Origin: Gemmatimonadota bacterium
GTDB taxonomy: Bacteria; JAAXHH01
Direction of reading: 5' to 3'
Assembly (NCBI GenBank): GCA_009835325.1
Contig: VXWP01000025.1
Coordinates: 1-39,427 of the forward strand
Length of the DNA stretch: 39,427 nt
Below the pieces are notes generated by a model. The model was not told where the DNA came from, made no database searches, and saw only the letters and a program-made list of their open reading frames with translations. Position 1 is the stretch's first letter; every line of letters begins with the position of its first letter. The position numbers and the translations under genes are program-made. Of this stretch, positions 1 through 8,415 are shown in pieces.

Positions 1-2642
1 CCATCGCCAATACCATCCTCGGCATCCTGAACAAGAACAGGCCCACCCACATCGCCGCGGTGTTCGATACACCCGAACCGACCCACCGCCACGAGCAGTA
101 TCCCGAGTACAAGGCGCAGCGGGACGCCATGCCCGAAGACCTGAGCATCGCGCTGCCTTTCCTGTTCCGGTTGATCGAAGGATTCAACATCCCGGTGATC
201 CGCGTCCCGGGATGGGAGGCCGACGACGTGATCGGAACCTTGGCGAAGCAGGCCGACGAAGCGGGTTTCACCACCTTCATGGTCACGCCGGACAAGGACT
301 ACGCGCAACTCGTCTCCGAGCAGTCCTACATCTGCAAGCCCGGGAACACCGGGGACAACTTCGAAACCATGGGCGTGGCCGAGGTGCTGGAGAAATGGGG
401 CGTCGAGCGGGTCGACCAGGTGATCGACGTGCTCGGGCTCATGGGCGATACCAGCGACAACGTGCCCGGCGTTCCGGGCGTCGGCGAAAAGACCGCGCAG
501 AAGCTCATCGCCCAGTTCGGATCCGTAGAGAACCTGCTGGAAAACACCCACGAGTTGAAGGGCAAGCAGAAAGAGCGCATCGAGGATAACCGGGACATGG
601 CCGTGTTGTCAAAGAGCCTGGTCACCATCGAGCGGGACGTGCCGCTGGACGTCACACCGGACGCATTGACCGTCAAGGAGCGCAAGGAAGAAGACCTCAA
701 GAAGCTGTTCGTCGAACTGGAGTTCAATACCCTGGGCAAGCGGCTCTTCGGGGACGATTTCTCGGCGGCCCCCCGGCTGACCGTCGCCGGCACCCAGGAA
801 GACCTGTTCGGGGCTGACCAGCTGAAGACGATCGCGGACGTGGAGCACGACTACCACTGCGTCGACACCCCGGAAGCCCGCGCGGCGCTCATCGACGAAC
901 TCTCCCGTGCGCCCTCCTTCTGTTTCGACATGGAAACGACGAGCCTGGATCCCAAGACCTGCGAAATCCTGGGATTCGCCTTCTCGATCAAGCCGCATAC
1001 CGGTTATTATGTGCCCATGCCGGACGGACGACGGGAGGAGGTACTGCGGGTCGCAGCCGAATTCCAGTCCCTCTTCGACGACACCGGCAAGGAACTCATC
1101 GGCCACAACATCAAGTTCGACCTGTCCGTGCTGCGGTGGCACGGGATCACCGTGTCCTGCCGCATCTTCGACACCATGCTGGCAGCCTACGTGACCGTGC
1201 CGGACCTGCGCCGTACCATGGATTACCTCTCCCAGGCCCTTTTGGGCTACACGCCGATTTCCATCACCACCCTCATCGGCGAGAAGGGCGAGGAACAGGG
1301 CACGCTGAGGGACGCGCCGCTGGAGAAGGTCGTGGAGTACGCGGCCGAAGACGCCGATATCACCCTGCAACTGGCCAAGCTTCTGCGGCCCCGGATCGGC
1401 GAGATGAACCAGGATACCGTCTTCACGGACATCGAGTGTCCCCTGGTGCCCGCCCTCGTGGAAATGGAACACGAAGGCGTGCGGATGGACGTGGGGCAGC
1501 TCGAGCACCTTTCCCGCCTGCTCGATGAAGAGATCCAGCGGTCCTCGGACCGGATCACCGAACTGGCCGGTGAACCCGTGGACTTCAATTCGGCGAAACA
1601 GCTCGGGCACATCCTCTTCGACAAGCTGAAAATCGATCCCAACGCCAAGCGCACGGCCAAGACCGGCCAGTACTCGACGGCGGAAGCCATACTCCGCCGG
1701 CTCGCGCCCAAGCACGAGATCGTGGAGCAGATCCTCCACTACCGGATGTGCACCAAGCTGAATTCGGTGTACGTCAGCCAGTTGCCGCACGCCGTGTTTT
1801 CCGGGACGGGGCGCGTGCATACCTCCTATGAGCAGGCCGTGATCGCTACCGGACGTATCCAGTCCCACGGACCCAACCTGCAGACCATCCCGGTCCGCAC
1901 GGAGATGGGCCGCCAGATCCGCAAGGCCTTTGTGCCCCGGGACGACGACTACCTCCTGATGGCCGCGGACTATTCCCAGATCGAACTGCGCATCGCGGCC
2001 GAGCTCAGCCGGGACGAGGGCATGATGGAGACCTTCATCCAGCACGAGGACATCCACTCGGCGACGGCCATGAAGATCTACGACGTGGAGCCCGACGGGG
2101 TGACCGACGAGATGCGACGGCGCGCCAAGACCGTCAATTTCGGCATCATCTACGGCATCTCCGCTTTCGGGCTGGCCGAACGGCTCAACATCCCGAGGGG
2201 ACAGGGGCAGGAGTTGATCGACCAGTATTTCGCGAAGTATCCGGGGACGCGCAAGTACATGGACGAAACGGTCAAGTTCGCGGAGGAGAACGGATTCGTC
2301 GAGACCATGACGGGCCGGCGCCGGTACCTGCGGGACATCAATTCCCGGAACAACACCACCAAGCGCGCCGAGGAGCGCGTCGCCATCAATTCCCGCATCC
2401 AGGGCACGGCGGCCGACCTGATCAAGCTGGCCATGACGCGGATTCACAACGAGTTTAAAAAGCGGGCGTGCCGCACGCGGATGCTGCTACAGGTGCATGA
2501 CGAACTCGTCTTCGACCTGCACAGATCGGAACAGGACACCGTGCCCGGCCTGATCGAGGAATGCATGCGGGGCGCGCTGCCCATGACCGTGCCCATCGAA
2601 GTGGAAATCGGCATCGGCGCGAACTGGCTGGAAGCCCATTAG
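1..2642 (+). CDS. polA: DNA polymerase I, 5' end cut by window edge
   Basis: Replicative repair polymerase that removes RNA primers and fills gaps. The reading frame is open from base 3 with no start codon in view, so the first few dozen residues lie outside the window; 879 residues are visible against about 930 in E. coli. Three domains are seen in order: the rest of the 5'-3' exonuclease/flap domain with a helix-hairpin-helix (GVPGVGEKTAQKLI, about bases 465-510); a 3'-5' exonuclease with intact acidic residues (DMETT near 927, NIKFD near 1108, YAAEDAD near 1338), so proofreading is predicted to be active; and the polymerase domain with motif A (DYSQIELR, near 1969), the O-helix KTVNFGIIYG (near 2130) and motif C (QVHDELVFD, near 2490). 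The O-helix Phe matches the E. coli enzyme type. The stop is TAG at 2640-2642. Identification is secure. Confidence 0.97.
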   Translation, partial: IANTILGILNKNRPTHIAAVFDTPEPTHRHEQYPEYKAQRDAMPEDLSIALPFLFRLIEGFNIPVIRVPGWEADDVIGTLAKQADEAGFTTFMVTPDKDYAQLVSEQSYICKPGNTGDNFETMGVAEVLEKWGVERVDQVIDVLGLMGDTSDNVPGVPGVGEKTAQKLIAQFGSVENLLENTHELKGKQKERIEDNRDMAVLSKSLVTIERDVPLDVTPDALTVKERKEEDLKKLFVELEFNTLGKRLFGDDFSAAPRLTVAGTQEDLFGADQLKTIADVEHDYHCVDTPEARAALIDELSRAPSFCFDMETTSLDPKTCEILGFAFSIKPHTGYYVPMPDGRREEVLRVAAEFQSLFDDTGKELIGHNIKFDLSVLRWHGITVSCRIFDTMLAAYVTVPDLRRTMDYLSQALLGYTPISITTLIGEKGEEQGTLRDAPLEKVVEYAAEDADITLQLAKLLRPRIGEMNQDTVFTDIECPLVPALVEMEHEGVRMDVGQLEHLSRLLDEEIQRSSDRITELAGEPVDFNSAKQLGHILFDKLKIDPNAKRTAKTGQYSTAEAILRRLAPKHEIVEQILHYRMCTKLNSVYVSQLPHAVFSGTGRVHTSYEQAVIATGRIQSHGPNLQTIPVRTEMGRQIRKAFVPRDDDYLLMAADYSQIELRIAAELSRDEGMMETFIQHEDIHSATAMKIYDVEPDGVTDEMRRRAKTVNFGIIYGISAFGLAERLNIPRGQGQELIDQYFAKYPGTRKYMDETVKFAEENGFVETMTGRRRYLRDINSRNNTTKRAEERVAINSRIQGTAADLIKLAMTRIHNEFKKRACRTRMLLQVHDELVFDLHRSEQDTVPGLIEECMRGALPMTVPIEVEIGIGANWLEAH

Positions 2643-2723
2643 CGGCCTGGAATGCCCTCTAGCGGCCTGGATGCGCGCGCGCGTCAGAAACAGGACCGCA
2701 CACCGAAGAAAGGAAAGGATACA

Positions 2724-4487
2724 ATGAGCGCAGGAAACGGCTGGATCCGGGTAGGTACCCTCGCGGACGTGCCGCCCGGGGAGTCCCGCGCCGTCAAGAT
2801 CAGCGAGGGGCGCAGCGTCGCCCTGTTCAACGTGGATGGCCGCATCCACGCCACAGACAACCAGTGCCCCCACATGGGGTTTCCGCTGACGCGCGGCGTG
2901 GTGAAGGACGGCGTCCTGACCTGCGACTGGCACGGACGCAGCTTCGATCTCGAAGGCGGCGGTTGCTTCAACTACGAATGCGACGACCTGGAGACCTTCC
3001 CGGTCGACATCCGCGGGGACGAACTGTGGGTTCAGGCCGGGGACGCGACCTACCGGCGCCGCGACCAGCACCTGCAGCTGCTCTGGGAGGGCCTCCTGAG
3101 CGGGGATTCGTGGACGATCTCCAAGGCCACCGCCCTGCTGCTCAACGGAGGCGTTTCGGAACACGACATCGTGCAGCTGGTCCTGCGTCACCTGGGCCGT
3201 CACGTGGCGTCGGAGCAGGACGCGGGCGGGGGCGGCAACATCGTTTCCCTGCTGGTCTCCGGCCTCGAAGTCGGCAAAAGGTACGACGGGGAGGATCGCC
3301 TGATGGCCCTGTCGCTGGCCGGCCGTGCGGCGTCGGGACGGGCGTCCGAACGGCTCGAGGTCATCACGCTGCCGCCGCCGGTGAGCTGGGAACAGATCGA
3401 CGGCTGGGTACGCATGTTTTCCCGCAACATGCAGGATTTCCGGATCGAACGGTGCCTGCACACGGCCCGCGAAAACGGCCAGGAAGCGCATATCTTCAAG
3501 CTGCTGTTCGAATGCGCCGTGGCCCCTTATTTCCTGGGTTTCGCCCGGAATGTGGCCAACCTGGGGGACCTCGCCCGGGTGGTGGATACCTTCGGCTGGG
3601 GCGAGGCGTCCGAACTGGTCTGCAACCTCGGCGCCAAGATGGTCGGACGGGGCCGCGACGAGCCTGAGCGTTTTCACCGGGACGCGGTGCGCCTGCTCGA
3701 AGGCCTCGCGCCCGAACTCGAATCACGGGATTACGGGGCGAACACCCGCACCGACTACGATGAGAACGCCCTCGTGGACGCCCTGTTGAGCGTCGACATC
3801 GAGCGGTCATTCGAGGCCGTGGCCAAGGCCCTGCGCGACGGCGTGGCTATCGAACGCCTCATCACGACCTTCGTCCTGCTCGCGGCGGACCGCATGGCGC
3901 GGACGCCCGTGAACGTCGACGCCGGCTGGGGGCCGCTGTCCACCGAGTACAACCTGGCGGCTTCACTGCGGCACGTCCACGCCTACGGCGGTCCCGCGGC
4001 CGCGGCGAAGGGTCTCTTCCACGCCGCATGGCAGATCTTCGACAACCGATGGATCAACATTCCCTCCCGCGCTCTCGACGAACCCCTTCCGGATCATGCT
4101 TCGGACGCGCCAGACGCGGCCACCGCTTCGGAGCGCATCGTCCATGCCATCAAGTCGCTGGATATCCACGGCGTGGGCGACCAGGTGGTGGGTTACCTGA
4201 ACAGCGGCTTCGACGGTTCGGAACTGCTCAGGGAAATCGGCCGGGCGATCCTGTGGGACGATACCAACATGGAGCTTCTGCCCACGCTGCGCGTCACGTT
4301 CAATGAATGGGAAGGCGGCGGCGATGCGGACGCGGGTGGTTCGGGACACCCGTCCCGGTACCAGCTCCTGGTGGGGCTGGCCCGGTACGCGACGGACGTG
4401 CGCCTGAACAAGAACAGCATGGCATCCATCAATACGGCTATGCGGTTTTCTGAAGGGCGGACGACGGTCGAAGTGTTTGACGACTAG
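2724..4487 (+). CDS. Rieske [2Fe-2S] protein with large unknown C-terminal domain (paralogue 1)
   Basis: The 587-residue protein starts with a ferredoxin-like Rieske domain (residues about 5-110). Cluster ligands are Cys48-x-His50 and Cys67-x2-His70 (CPH and CDWH), followed by a second cysteine pair at 81 and 86. Residues about 115-587 form a predicted mostly helical domain that I cannot assign to a family. It shares fixed motifs with the next gene: RHxGRHxA, LLFECAxAP, ELVCNLxAK, LAADRMARTPVN and LLVGLARxATD. No signal peptide or membrane segment is visible, so the protein is probably cytoplasmic. I chose the ATG at 2724 because AGGAAAGG (2711-2718) lies 5 bases upstream; an in-frame extension to 2652 has no such site. 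The gene lies 81 bases after polA and 70 before its paralogue. The Rieske call is firm; the function of the whole protein is unknown. Confidence 0.9.
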   Translation: MSAGNGWIRVGTLADVPPGESRAVKISEGRSVALFNVDGRIHATDNQCPHMGFPLTRGVVKDGVLTCDWHGRSFDLEGGGCFNYECDDLETFPVDIRGDELWVQAGDATYRRRDQHLQLLWEGLLSGDSWTISKATALLLNGGVSEHDIVQLVLRHLGRHVASEQDAGGGGNIVSLLVSGLEVGKRYDGEDRLMALSLAGRAASGRASERLEVITLPPPVSWEQIDGWVRMFSRNMQDFRIERCLHTARENGQEAHIFKLLFECAVAPYFLGFARNVANLGDLARVVDTFGWGEASELVCNLGAKMVGRGRDEPERFHRDAVRLLEGLAPELESRDYGANTRTDYDENALVDALLSVDIERSFEAVAKALRDGVAIERLITTFVLLAADRMARTPVNVDAGWGPLSTEYNLAASLRHVHAYGGPAAAAKGLFHAAWQIFDNRWINIPSRALDEPLPDHASDAPDAATASERIVHAIKSLDIHGVGDQVVGYLNSGFDGSELLREIGRAILWDDTNMELLPTLRVTFNEWEGGGDADAGGSGHPSRYQLLVGLARYATDVRLNKNSMASINTAMRFSEGRTTVEVFDD

Positions 4488-4557
4488 GGATCGATCGACT
4501 GCAGACGTGGATCATCTGACAAGTAACATGCACGGATCATCGGAGAGGTAATCGGTT

Positions 4558-6309
4558 ATGGCGACGGAACAGAATGGATTCGTACGGGTGGCGGGCGCGG
4601 ACGAGGTGGTGGACGGCAAGCCCAAGGCCGTGAAGGTGGAGGGAAGGAGCATCGCCCTCTTCAGGCACAACGGGTCGATCTACGCCACGGACAACCAGTG
4701 TCCCCACATGGGCTACCCGCTGACCCGGGGGCGCGTCCGCAACGGCGTGCTGACCTGCGACTGGCACGGATGGAGCTACGATCTCGGCGGCGGCGGCTGT
4801 TTCACCGGCGGGTGCGACGACCTCGAGACTTTCCCGGTCGAAGAGCGAAACGGTGACGTATTCGTAAGTGTCGGCGACGGTGGATCGAAACGGTCCGACG
4901 CCCATTTCCTGCTGCTGAAGGAGGGACTCTATTCCACAGACCAGTGGACCATATCCAAGGCCGTGGCCATCATGCTGGCGCGAGGTGTGTCGGAAGGGGA
5001 CACGCTGAACCTCATCATCCGCCACGGCGGCCGGCACATCGCCACGGAACGAGGCGCCAACGACGGCGGCGGAGAGGTATCGGATTTCGTCAACGGGATC
5101 AAAGTGGCCCGTCAATACGAGAGCGACGACCGGATTATACCGCTGACCTTCGCCGCCCATGGACTGTCGGGCCGCGCGGGGGACCGGCCTAGCATCCAGC
5201 GGCTGCCCGACCCGGTCACCTGGGAGAAGCTCGAAGGCTGGATCCGGGTGTTTTCGAAAGACAAGAAATGGGAAGGCATCGAGAAGTGCTTGATCACCGC
5301 CCGGCGCATGGGCGGCCATGACCACGAGATCCTGCCGCTGCTCTTCGAATGCGCCATGGCGCCCCATTTCCTCGGCAATTCGAACAACCTGCTCAACATC
5401 GGCTACATCGCGGAGGTGCTCGAGGAATTCGGATGGGACGATGCGGAGGAACTGGTCTGCAACCTGTCGGCCAAGATCCTGGGCCAGGAGCGGGGTCTGC
5501 CCGACGAGATCCGGCAGTCGGCCATCGACCGGTTCATTGCCGACACGGCGACGCTGGATGCCCTCGAAGACGGACAGGCCGACGGTTTCGCCGTGGATTT
5601 CGACGAGGATGCCTTCGCCGAAGGCCTGGTCAGCGGCGAGATCGGACCGACCTTCGGTGCGGTCACGCAGGCGTTGAAAGACGGCGTATCCATTGATCGG
5701 ATCGTGACGACCATGGTGATCCTCGCCGCGGACCGCATGGCGCGCACGCCGGTGAACATGAACCCCGGCTGGGGGGGACTGGTCCGGGAGATGATGATGG
5801 CCTCCGCGGTGCGCAAGGCCCAGCGGTTTGCCGGCTCCAGGGTCGCCGCCCAGGCTCTGTACCACGTCGCCTGGCAGTTCTATGGCGACCGTTGGCTGAA
5901 CATCACCCACCGGCCCCTGTCCGAGTCCCGCGGCAGCCTGCCCCCGGGAAGCGCGGACGAGTCCGAAGCGATCGAAAGCGTCCTTTCATCCATCGAAAAG
6001 ATCCAGATCAGGGAAATCGGGCGGCAGACCCGGGACTACCTGCGATCCGGCTATTCGGGAGACGCGCTGCTCAGCGGTCTCGGCCTGGTGATCCTCAAGG
6101 ACGATAACGGCCGCAACATCCTCTCCACGCTGCGGACCATCTTCGACGAGTGGACCCTGTGCGCGGATCACCCCTCGCGCAACCAGTTGCTGGTCGGCCT
6201 GGCACGCTGGGCCACCGACAGCCGGCGCGCCACGGGAAGCCAGTCCGCCGCGGCGACAGCCCTGCGGTTCGCCAAGGGGCAGACCGCGGTGGATCTGTAC
6301 GAGGCGTAG
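4558..6309 (+). CDS. Rieske [2Fe-2S] protein with large unknown C-terminal domain (paralogue 2)
   Basis: This 583-residue protein is a tandem paralogue of the gene before it and is colinear along its full length. The Rieske ligands fall at the same positions (Cys48, His50, Cys67, His70), and the extra Cys81/Cys86 pair is kept. The C-terminal domain repeats the shared motifs, including DQWTISKA, RHGGRHIATE, LLFECAMAPHFLG, LAADRMARTPVNM, YHVAWQ and LLVGLARWATD. Several histidines (GRH, the His before LLFECA, the His before AWQ) are conserved between the copies and could bind a metal or other cofactor; that is inference. There is no export signal. The molybdoenzyme gene starts 45 bases downstream, so the three genes are probably cotranscribed. 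The two copies differ in many surface residues, so the duplication is old and both copies look maintained. Confidence 0.9.
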   Translation: MATEQNGFVRVAGADEVVDGKPKAVKVEGRSIALFRHNGSIYATDNQCPHMGYPLTRGRVRNGVLTCDWHGWSYDLGGGGCFTGGCDDLETFPVEERNGDVFVSVGDGGSKRSDAHFLLLKEGLYSTDQWTISKAVAIMLARGVSEGDTLNLIIRHGGRHIATERGANDGGGEVSDFVNGIKVARQYESDDRIIPLTFAAHGLSGRAGDRPSIQRLPDPVTWEKLEGWIRVFSKDKKWEGIEKCLITARRMGGHDHEILPLLFECAMAPHFLGNSNNLLNIGYIAEVLEEFGWDDAEELVCNLSAKILGQERGLPDEIRQSAIDRFIADTATLDALEDGQADGFAVDFDEDAFAEGLVSGEIGPTFGAVTQALKDGVSIDRIVTTMVILAADRMARTPVNMNPGWGGLVREMMMASAVRKAQRFAGSRVAAQALYHVAWQFYGDRWLNITHRPLSESRGSLPPGSADESEAIESVLSSIEKIQIREIGRQTRDYLRSGYSGDALLSGLGLVILKDDNGRNILSTLRTIFDEWTLCADHPSRNQLLVGLARWATDSRRATGSQSAAATALRFAKGQTAVDLYEA

Positions 6310-6354
6310 TCGCCAATCTCTACCCGGGTCGAATCGGTTTCGAGGTGCACGGAC

Positions 6355-7650
6355 ATGGGTGCGGATTCTTCGATAAAACGGCTTAACACACTATACCGGG
6401 AAGACCCCGACGAGGCCGACCGGTTGCTGTTCGGACGCCGCACCTATCCTGATCGGCGCGGATTCCTGAAGAACGCCGGCCTGGCGGCCATGGGCGCGCT
6501 GGTCGGGGCCGCGATCCCCTTCCACCGCGACATCCCCGCCCACTTCATTCCGGTGGCGCTCGCCGCCGAGGGCGTCATTCCCGGCAAGGACGGCCTCACG
6601 GTCCTCAATGACCTGCCCATGTGCGCGGAGACCCCTCCGCACCTCCTCGATGACACCATCACGCCCACCGAAAGACACTTCGTCCGCAACAACGGACTGA
6701 TGCCCGAGGATCTGGACGCATCGCGCTGGCTACTTGCGATCGACGGCCTGGTCGACCACCCGTTGACGCTCGGTCTCGATGATCTAGGAGCGCGTTTCGA
6801 AGTCGTAACCCGTGCATTGGCCCTGGAATGCGCGGGTAACGGGCGTGCCTTCTTCGACCCGAAGACGAAGGGCGAACAGTGGACCTACGGCGCGGTGGCC
6901 TGCTCGAAGTGGACGGGGGTGCGGCTTTCAGATGTGCTGGCGGCCGCTGGAATCTGGCCCGAAGCCGTCTACACCGCCCACTACGGCGCCGATACCCACC
7001 TTTCCGGCGCGTCGGCCGGGCTTCCCATCTCCCGCGGGGTGCCGATCGACAAGGCCATGGACCCGCACAGTCTCATCGCCTTTGCCCAGAACGGCCGGCC
7101 GATCCACCCTATGAACGGCGGCCCGCTGCGGCTGATCGTCCCCGGTTGGCCCGGTTCGTGTTCCCAGAAGTGGCTGACTCGCGTTGAGATCCGGGACCGG
7201 GTACACGACGGGCCCAAGATGACCGGAACCTCTTACCGCCTGCCGGACCGTGGGATCGCGCCCGGCGAGACCGTGGATGAACAGGACTTCCGCATCATCG
7301 AGCGCATGCCGGTGAAGTCGCTGATCACCCATCCCGCGACGGGACACCGGACAACGGAAGGCTCGGTCGAGGTGCGCGGTCATGGGTGGACGGGCGAGGG
7401 GCGCGTCGACTCGGTGGACCTGTCGATCGACTTCGGGGCGACCTGGATGCCCGCGACGCTGGATGATCCGGTAAACGCCTACGCCTGGCAGAACTGGCGG
7501 GCCACAGTGTCGTTCCCGCAGGAAGGATATTACGAGGTTTGGGCCAGGGCGACGGATTCGCGCGGCGTCAGCCAGCCCCACGCCATCGCGTGGAATCCCG
7601 GCGGCTACCTGAACAACGCCATGCACCGTATTGCCGTTTACGTGGAGTGA
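6355..7650 (+). CDS. Tat-exported sulfite-oxidase-family molybdopterin oxidoreductase
   Basis: The 431-residue protein has a twin-arginine signal: DRRGFLK with Arg34-Arg35, then a hydrophobic stretch at about 40-56 and a possible ALA cleavage site near residue 70. The mature part matches the oxidoreductase molybdopterin-binding fold. The Mo-coordinating cysteine is Cys159 in ALECAGNGR, and the second half carries NGRPIHPMNGGPLRL and PGWPGS...KWL, followed by a C-terminal dimerisation domain (about 290-431). Overall it looks closest to SorA/SoxC-type enzymes that oxidise reduced sulfur compounds outside the cytoplasm. No cytochrome c partner gene is adjacent. The tail of this gene (7508-7650) is copied at 8141-8283. 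The substrate is not determined by sequence alone; sulfite is the family default. Confidence 0.88.
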   Translation: MGADSSIKRLNTLYREDPDEADRLLFGRRTYPDRRGFLKNAGLAAMGALVGAAIPFHRDIPAHFIPVALAAEGVIPGKDGLTVLNDLPMCAETPPHLLDDTITPTERHFVRNNGLMPEDLDASRWLLAIDGLVDHPLTLGLDDLGARFEVVTRALALECAGNGRAFFDPKTKGEQWTYGAVACSKWTGVRLSDVLAAAGIWPEAVYTAHYGADTHLSGASAGLPISRGVPIDKAMDPHSLIAFAQNGRPIHPMNGGPLRLIVPGWPGSCSQKWLTRVEIRDRVHDGPKMTGTSYRLPDRGIAPGETVDEQDFRIIERMPVKSLITHPATGHRTTEGSVEVRGHGWTGEGRVDSVDLSIDFGATWMPATLDDPVNAYAWQNWRATVSFPQEGYYEVWARATDSRGVSQPHAIAWNPGGYLNNAMHRIAVYVE

Positions 7651-7698
7651 ACCCGACCGGCTGGTGTTTTAACTCACATTGCCAAGGGGGTATGTTGC

Positions 7699-8061
7699 GT
7701 GCATAAAGTTCAGGGATTCGGCGGGTTCTTCTTTCGGGCAGAGGATCCGGAAGGACTTGCGAAATGGTACCATGATCACCTTGGCATCGATCCTGCTCCA
7801 ACGAACATGGAGATGACGCCCTGGATGACCAAGTCCGGGGTCACGGTTTTCTCACCATTCAACGCTGACACGGATTACTTCGCAGCGGACAAGGCTTTCA
7901 TGTTGAACTTCCGCGTGGCCGATCTGGACGCGATGATCACACAATTGAAGTCTGCGGATATCGAGGTCAGCCACGAAAGCGAGATGGAGGGCATCGGTCG
8001 CTTCGCCCGTATCCACGACCCCGAAGGAAACGCGATCGAGCTTTGGGAACCCGCCTCGTGA
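7699..8061 (+). CDS. VOC-superfamily (glyoxalase/bleomycin-resistance-like) protein
   Basis: A 120-residue single-domain protein of vicinal-oxygen-chelate type. It shows the two beta-alpha-beta-beta-beta modules: GGFFFRAEDPEGLAKWYHDHLGI at the start and a second module ending HDPEGNAIELWEP, the usual VOC tail with a metal-ligand Glu. Members include lyases, dioxygenases and drug-binding proteins, and the substrate cannot be told here. The start is GTG at 7699, supported by AAGGGGG (7684-7690) 8 bases upstream. It follows the molybdoenzyme gene by 48 bases on the same strand and may belong to that operon. Confidence 0.85.
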   Translation: MHKVQGFGGFFFRAEDPEGLAKWYHDHLGIDPAPTNMEMTPWMTKSGVTVFSPFNADTDYFAADKAFMLNFRVADLDAMITQLKSADIEVSHESEMEGIGRFARIHDPEGNAIELWEPAS

Positions 8062-8070
8062 GATTCGGGA

Positions 8071-8139
8071 TTACGCCGGTTGCGGACCCTGGAAGGGGCA
8101 GCCCGTGGGGTCGGATCCTTTGACAATCACGCCTTCCTT
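8071..8139 (-). pseudogene. Remnant: 3' end of a second PhyH dioxygenase gene
   Basis: Read on the minus strand, this stretch translates to KEGVIVKGSDPT followed by nine residues and a TAA stop at 8071-8073. KEGVIVKGSDPT is identical to the same stretch near the C-terminus of the intact PhyH gene at 9055-9909. At DNA level 8103-8139 matches 9099-9135 at 34 of 37 bases. The match ends abruptly at 8139/8140, where the molybdoenzyme tail copy begins. There is no start and no catalytic region, so this is a scar and not a gene. The divergent last residues suggest it came from a paralogue and not directly from the neighbour. Confidence 0.75.
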
Positions 8140-8140
8140 C

Positions 8141-8283
8141 TGTCGTTGCCGCGGGAGGGGTATTACGAGGTTTGGACCAGGGCGATGTATTCCCGCGTCG
8201 TCAGCCAGTCCCACGCCATCGCGTGGAATCCCGGCGGCTACCTGAACAACGCTATGTACCGTATTGCCGTTTACGTGGAGTAG
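8141..8283 (+). pseudogene. Remnant: duplicated 3' end of the molybdoenzyme gene
   Basis: These 143 bases match 7508-7650, the last 143 bases of the sulfite-oxidase-family gene, without gaps at about 129 positions (roughly 90 percent by hand count). The translated tail EGYYEVW...GGYLNNAMYRIAVYVE keeps the frame and a stop codon (TAG instead of TGA). It lacks the Mo-binding domain and any plausible start signal, so no function is expected. Several differences change amino acids, as expected for a fragment no longer under selection. It abuts the PhyH tail remnant at 8139/8140. Confidence 0.85.
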
Positions 8284-8371
8284 GAACCTCCCTACGCCAC
8301 GATTTTATTTCCGATAGTGCGATATAGAATCCTACTTATCCGAAAGGGGTTGGTGAAACGCTAAGTAGTTA

Positions 8372-8395
8372 TTGACAACGTATCAAATTTGATAC
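8372..8395 (+). promoter_or_regulatory. Toxin-antitoxin promoter -35 box and palindromic operator
   Basis: A consensus -35 box TTGACA (8372-8377) is followed by a perfect 16-base palindrome, GTATCAAATTTGATAC (8380-8395), 20 bases before the toxin ATG at 8416. A -10 box is less clear (around 8396-8404). A palindrome inside the core promoter of a toxin-antitoxin operon is the typical site for autorepression by the antitoxin; here that is inference. Its position also argues against the TTG at 8389 as a start codon. Confidence 0.7.
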
Positions 8396-8415
8396 ACGTT
8401 AGAAACGATGTCTGC

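Noticed and set aside
609-2447. Long minus-strand open frame (612 codons) opposite polA
   Set aside because: It lies wholly antisense to a clearly conserved gene and its translation is Gly/Arg/His/Asp-rich with no motif; GC-rich coding DNA leaves such frames open by codon bias.
8080-8283. Frame of 67 codons as an intact small gene
   Set aside because: Its first part is antisense PhyH remnant and the rest is the copied molybdoenzyme tail, so it is a scar.
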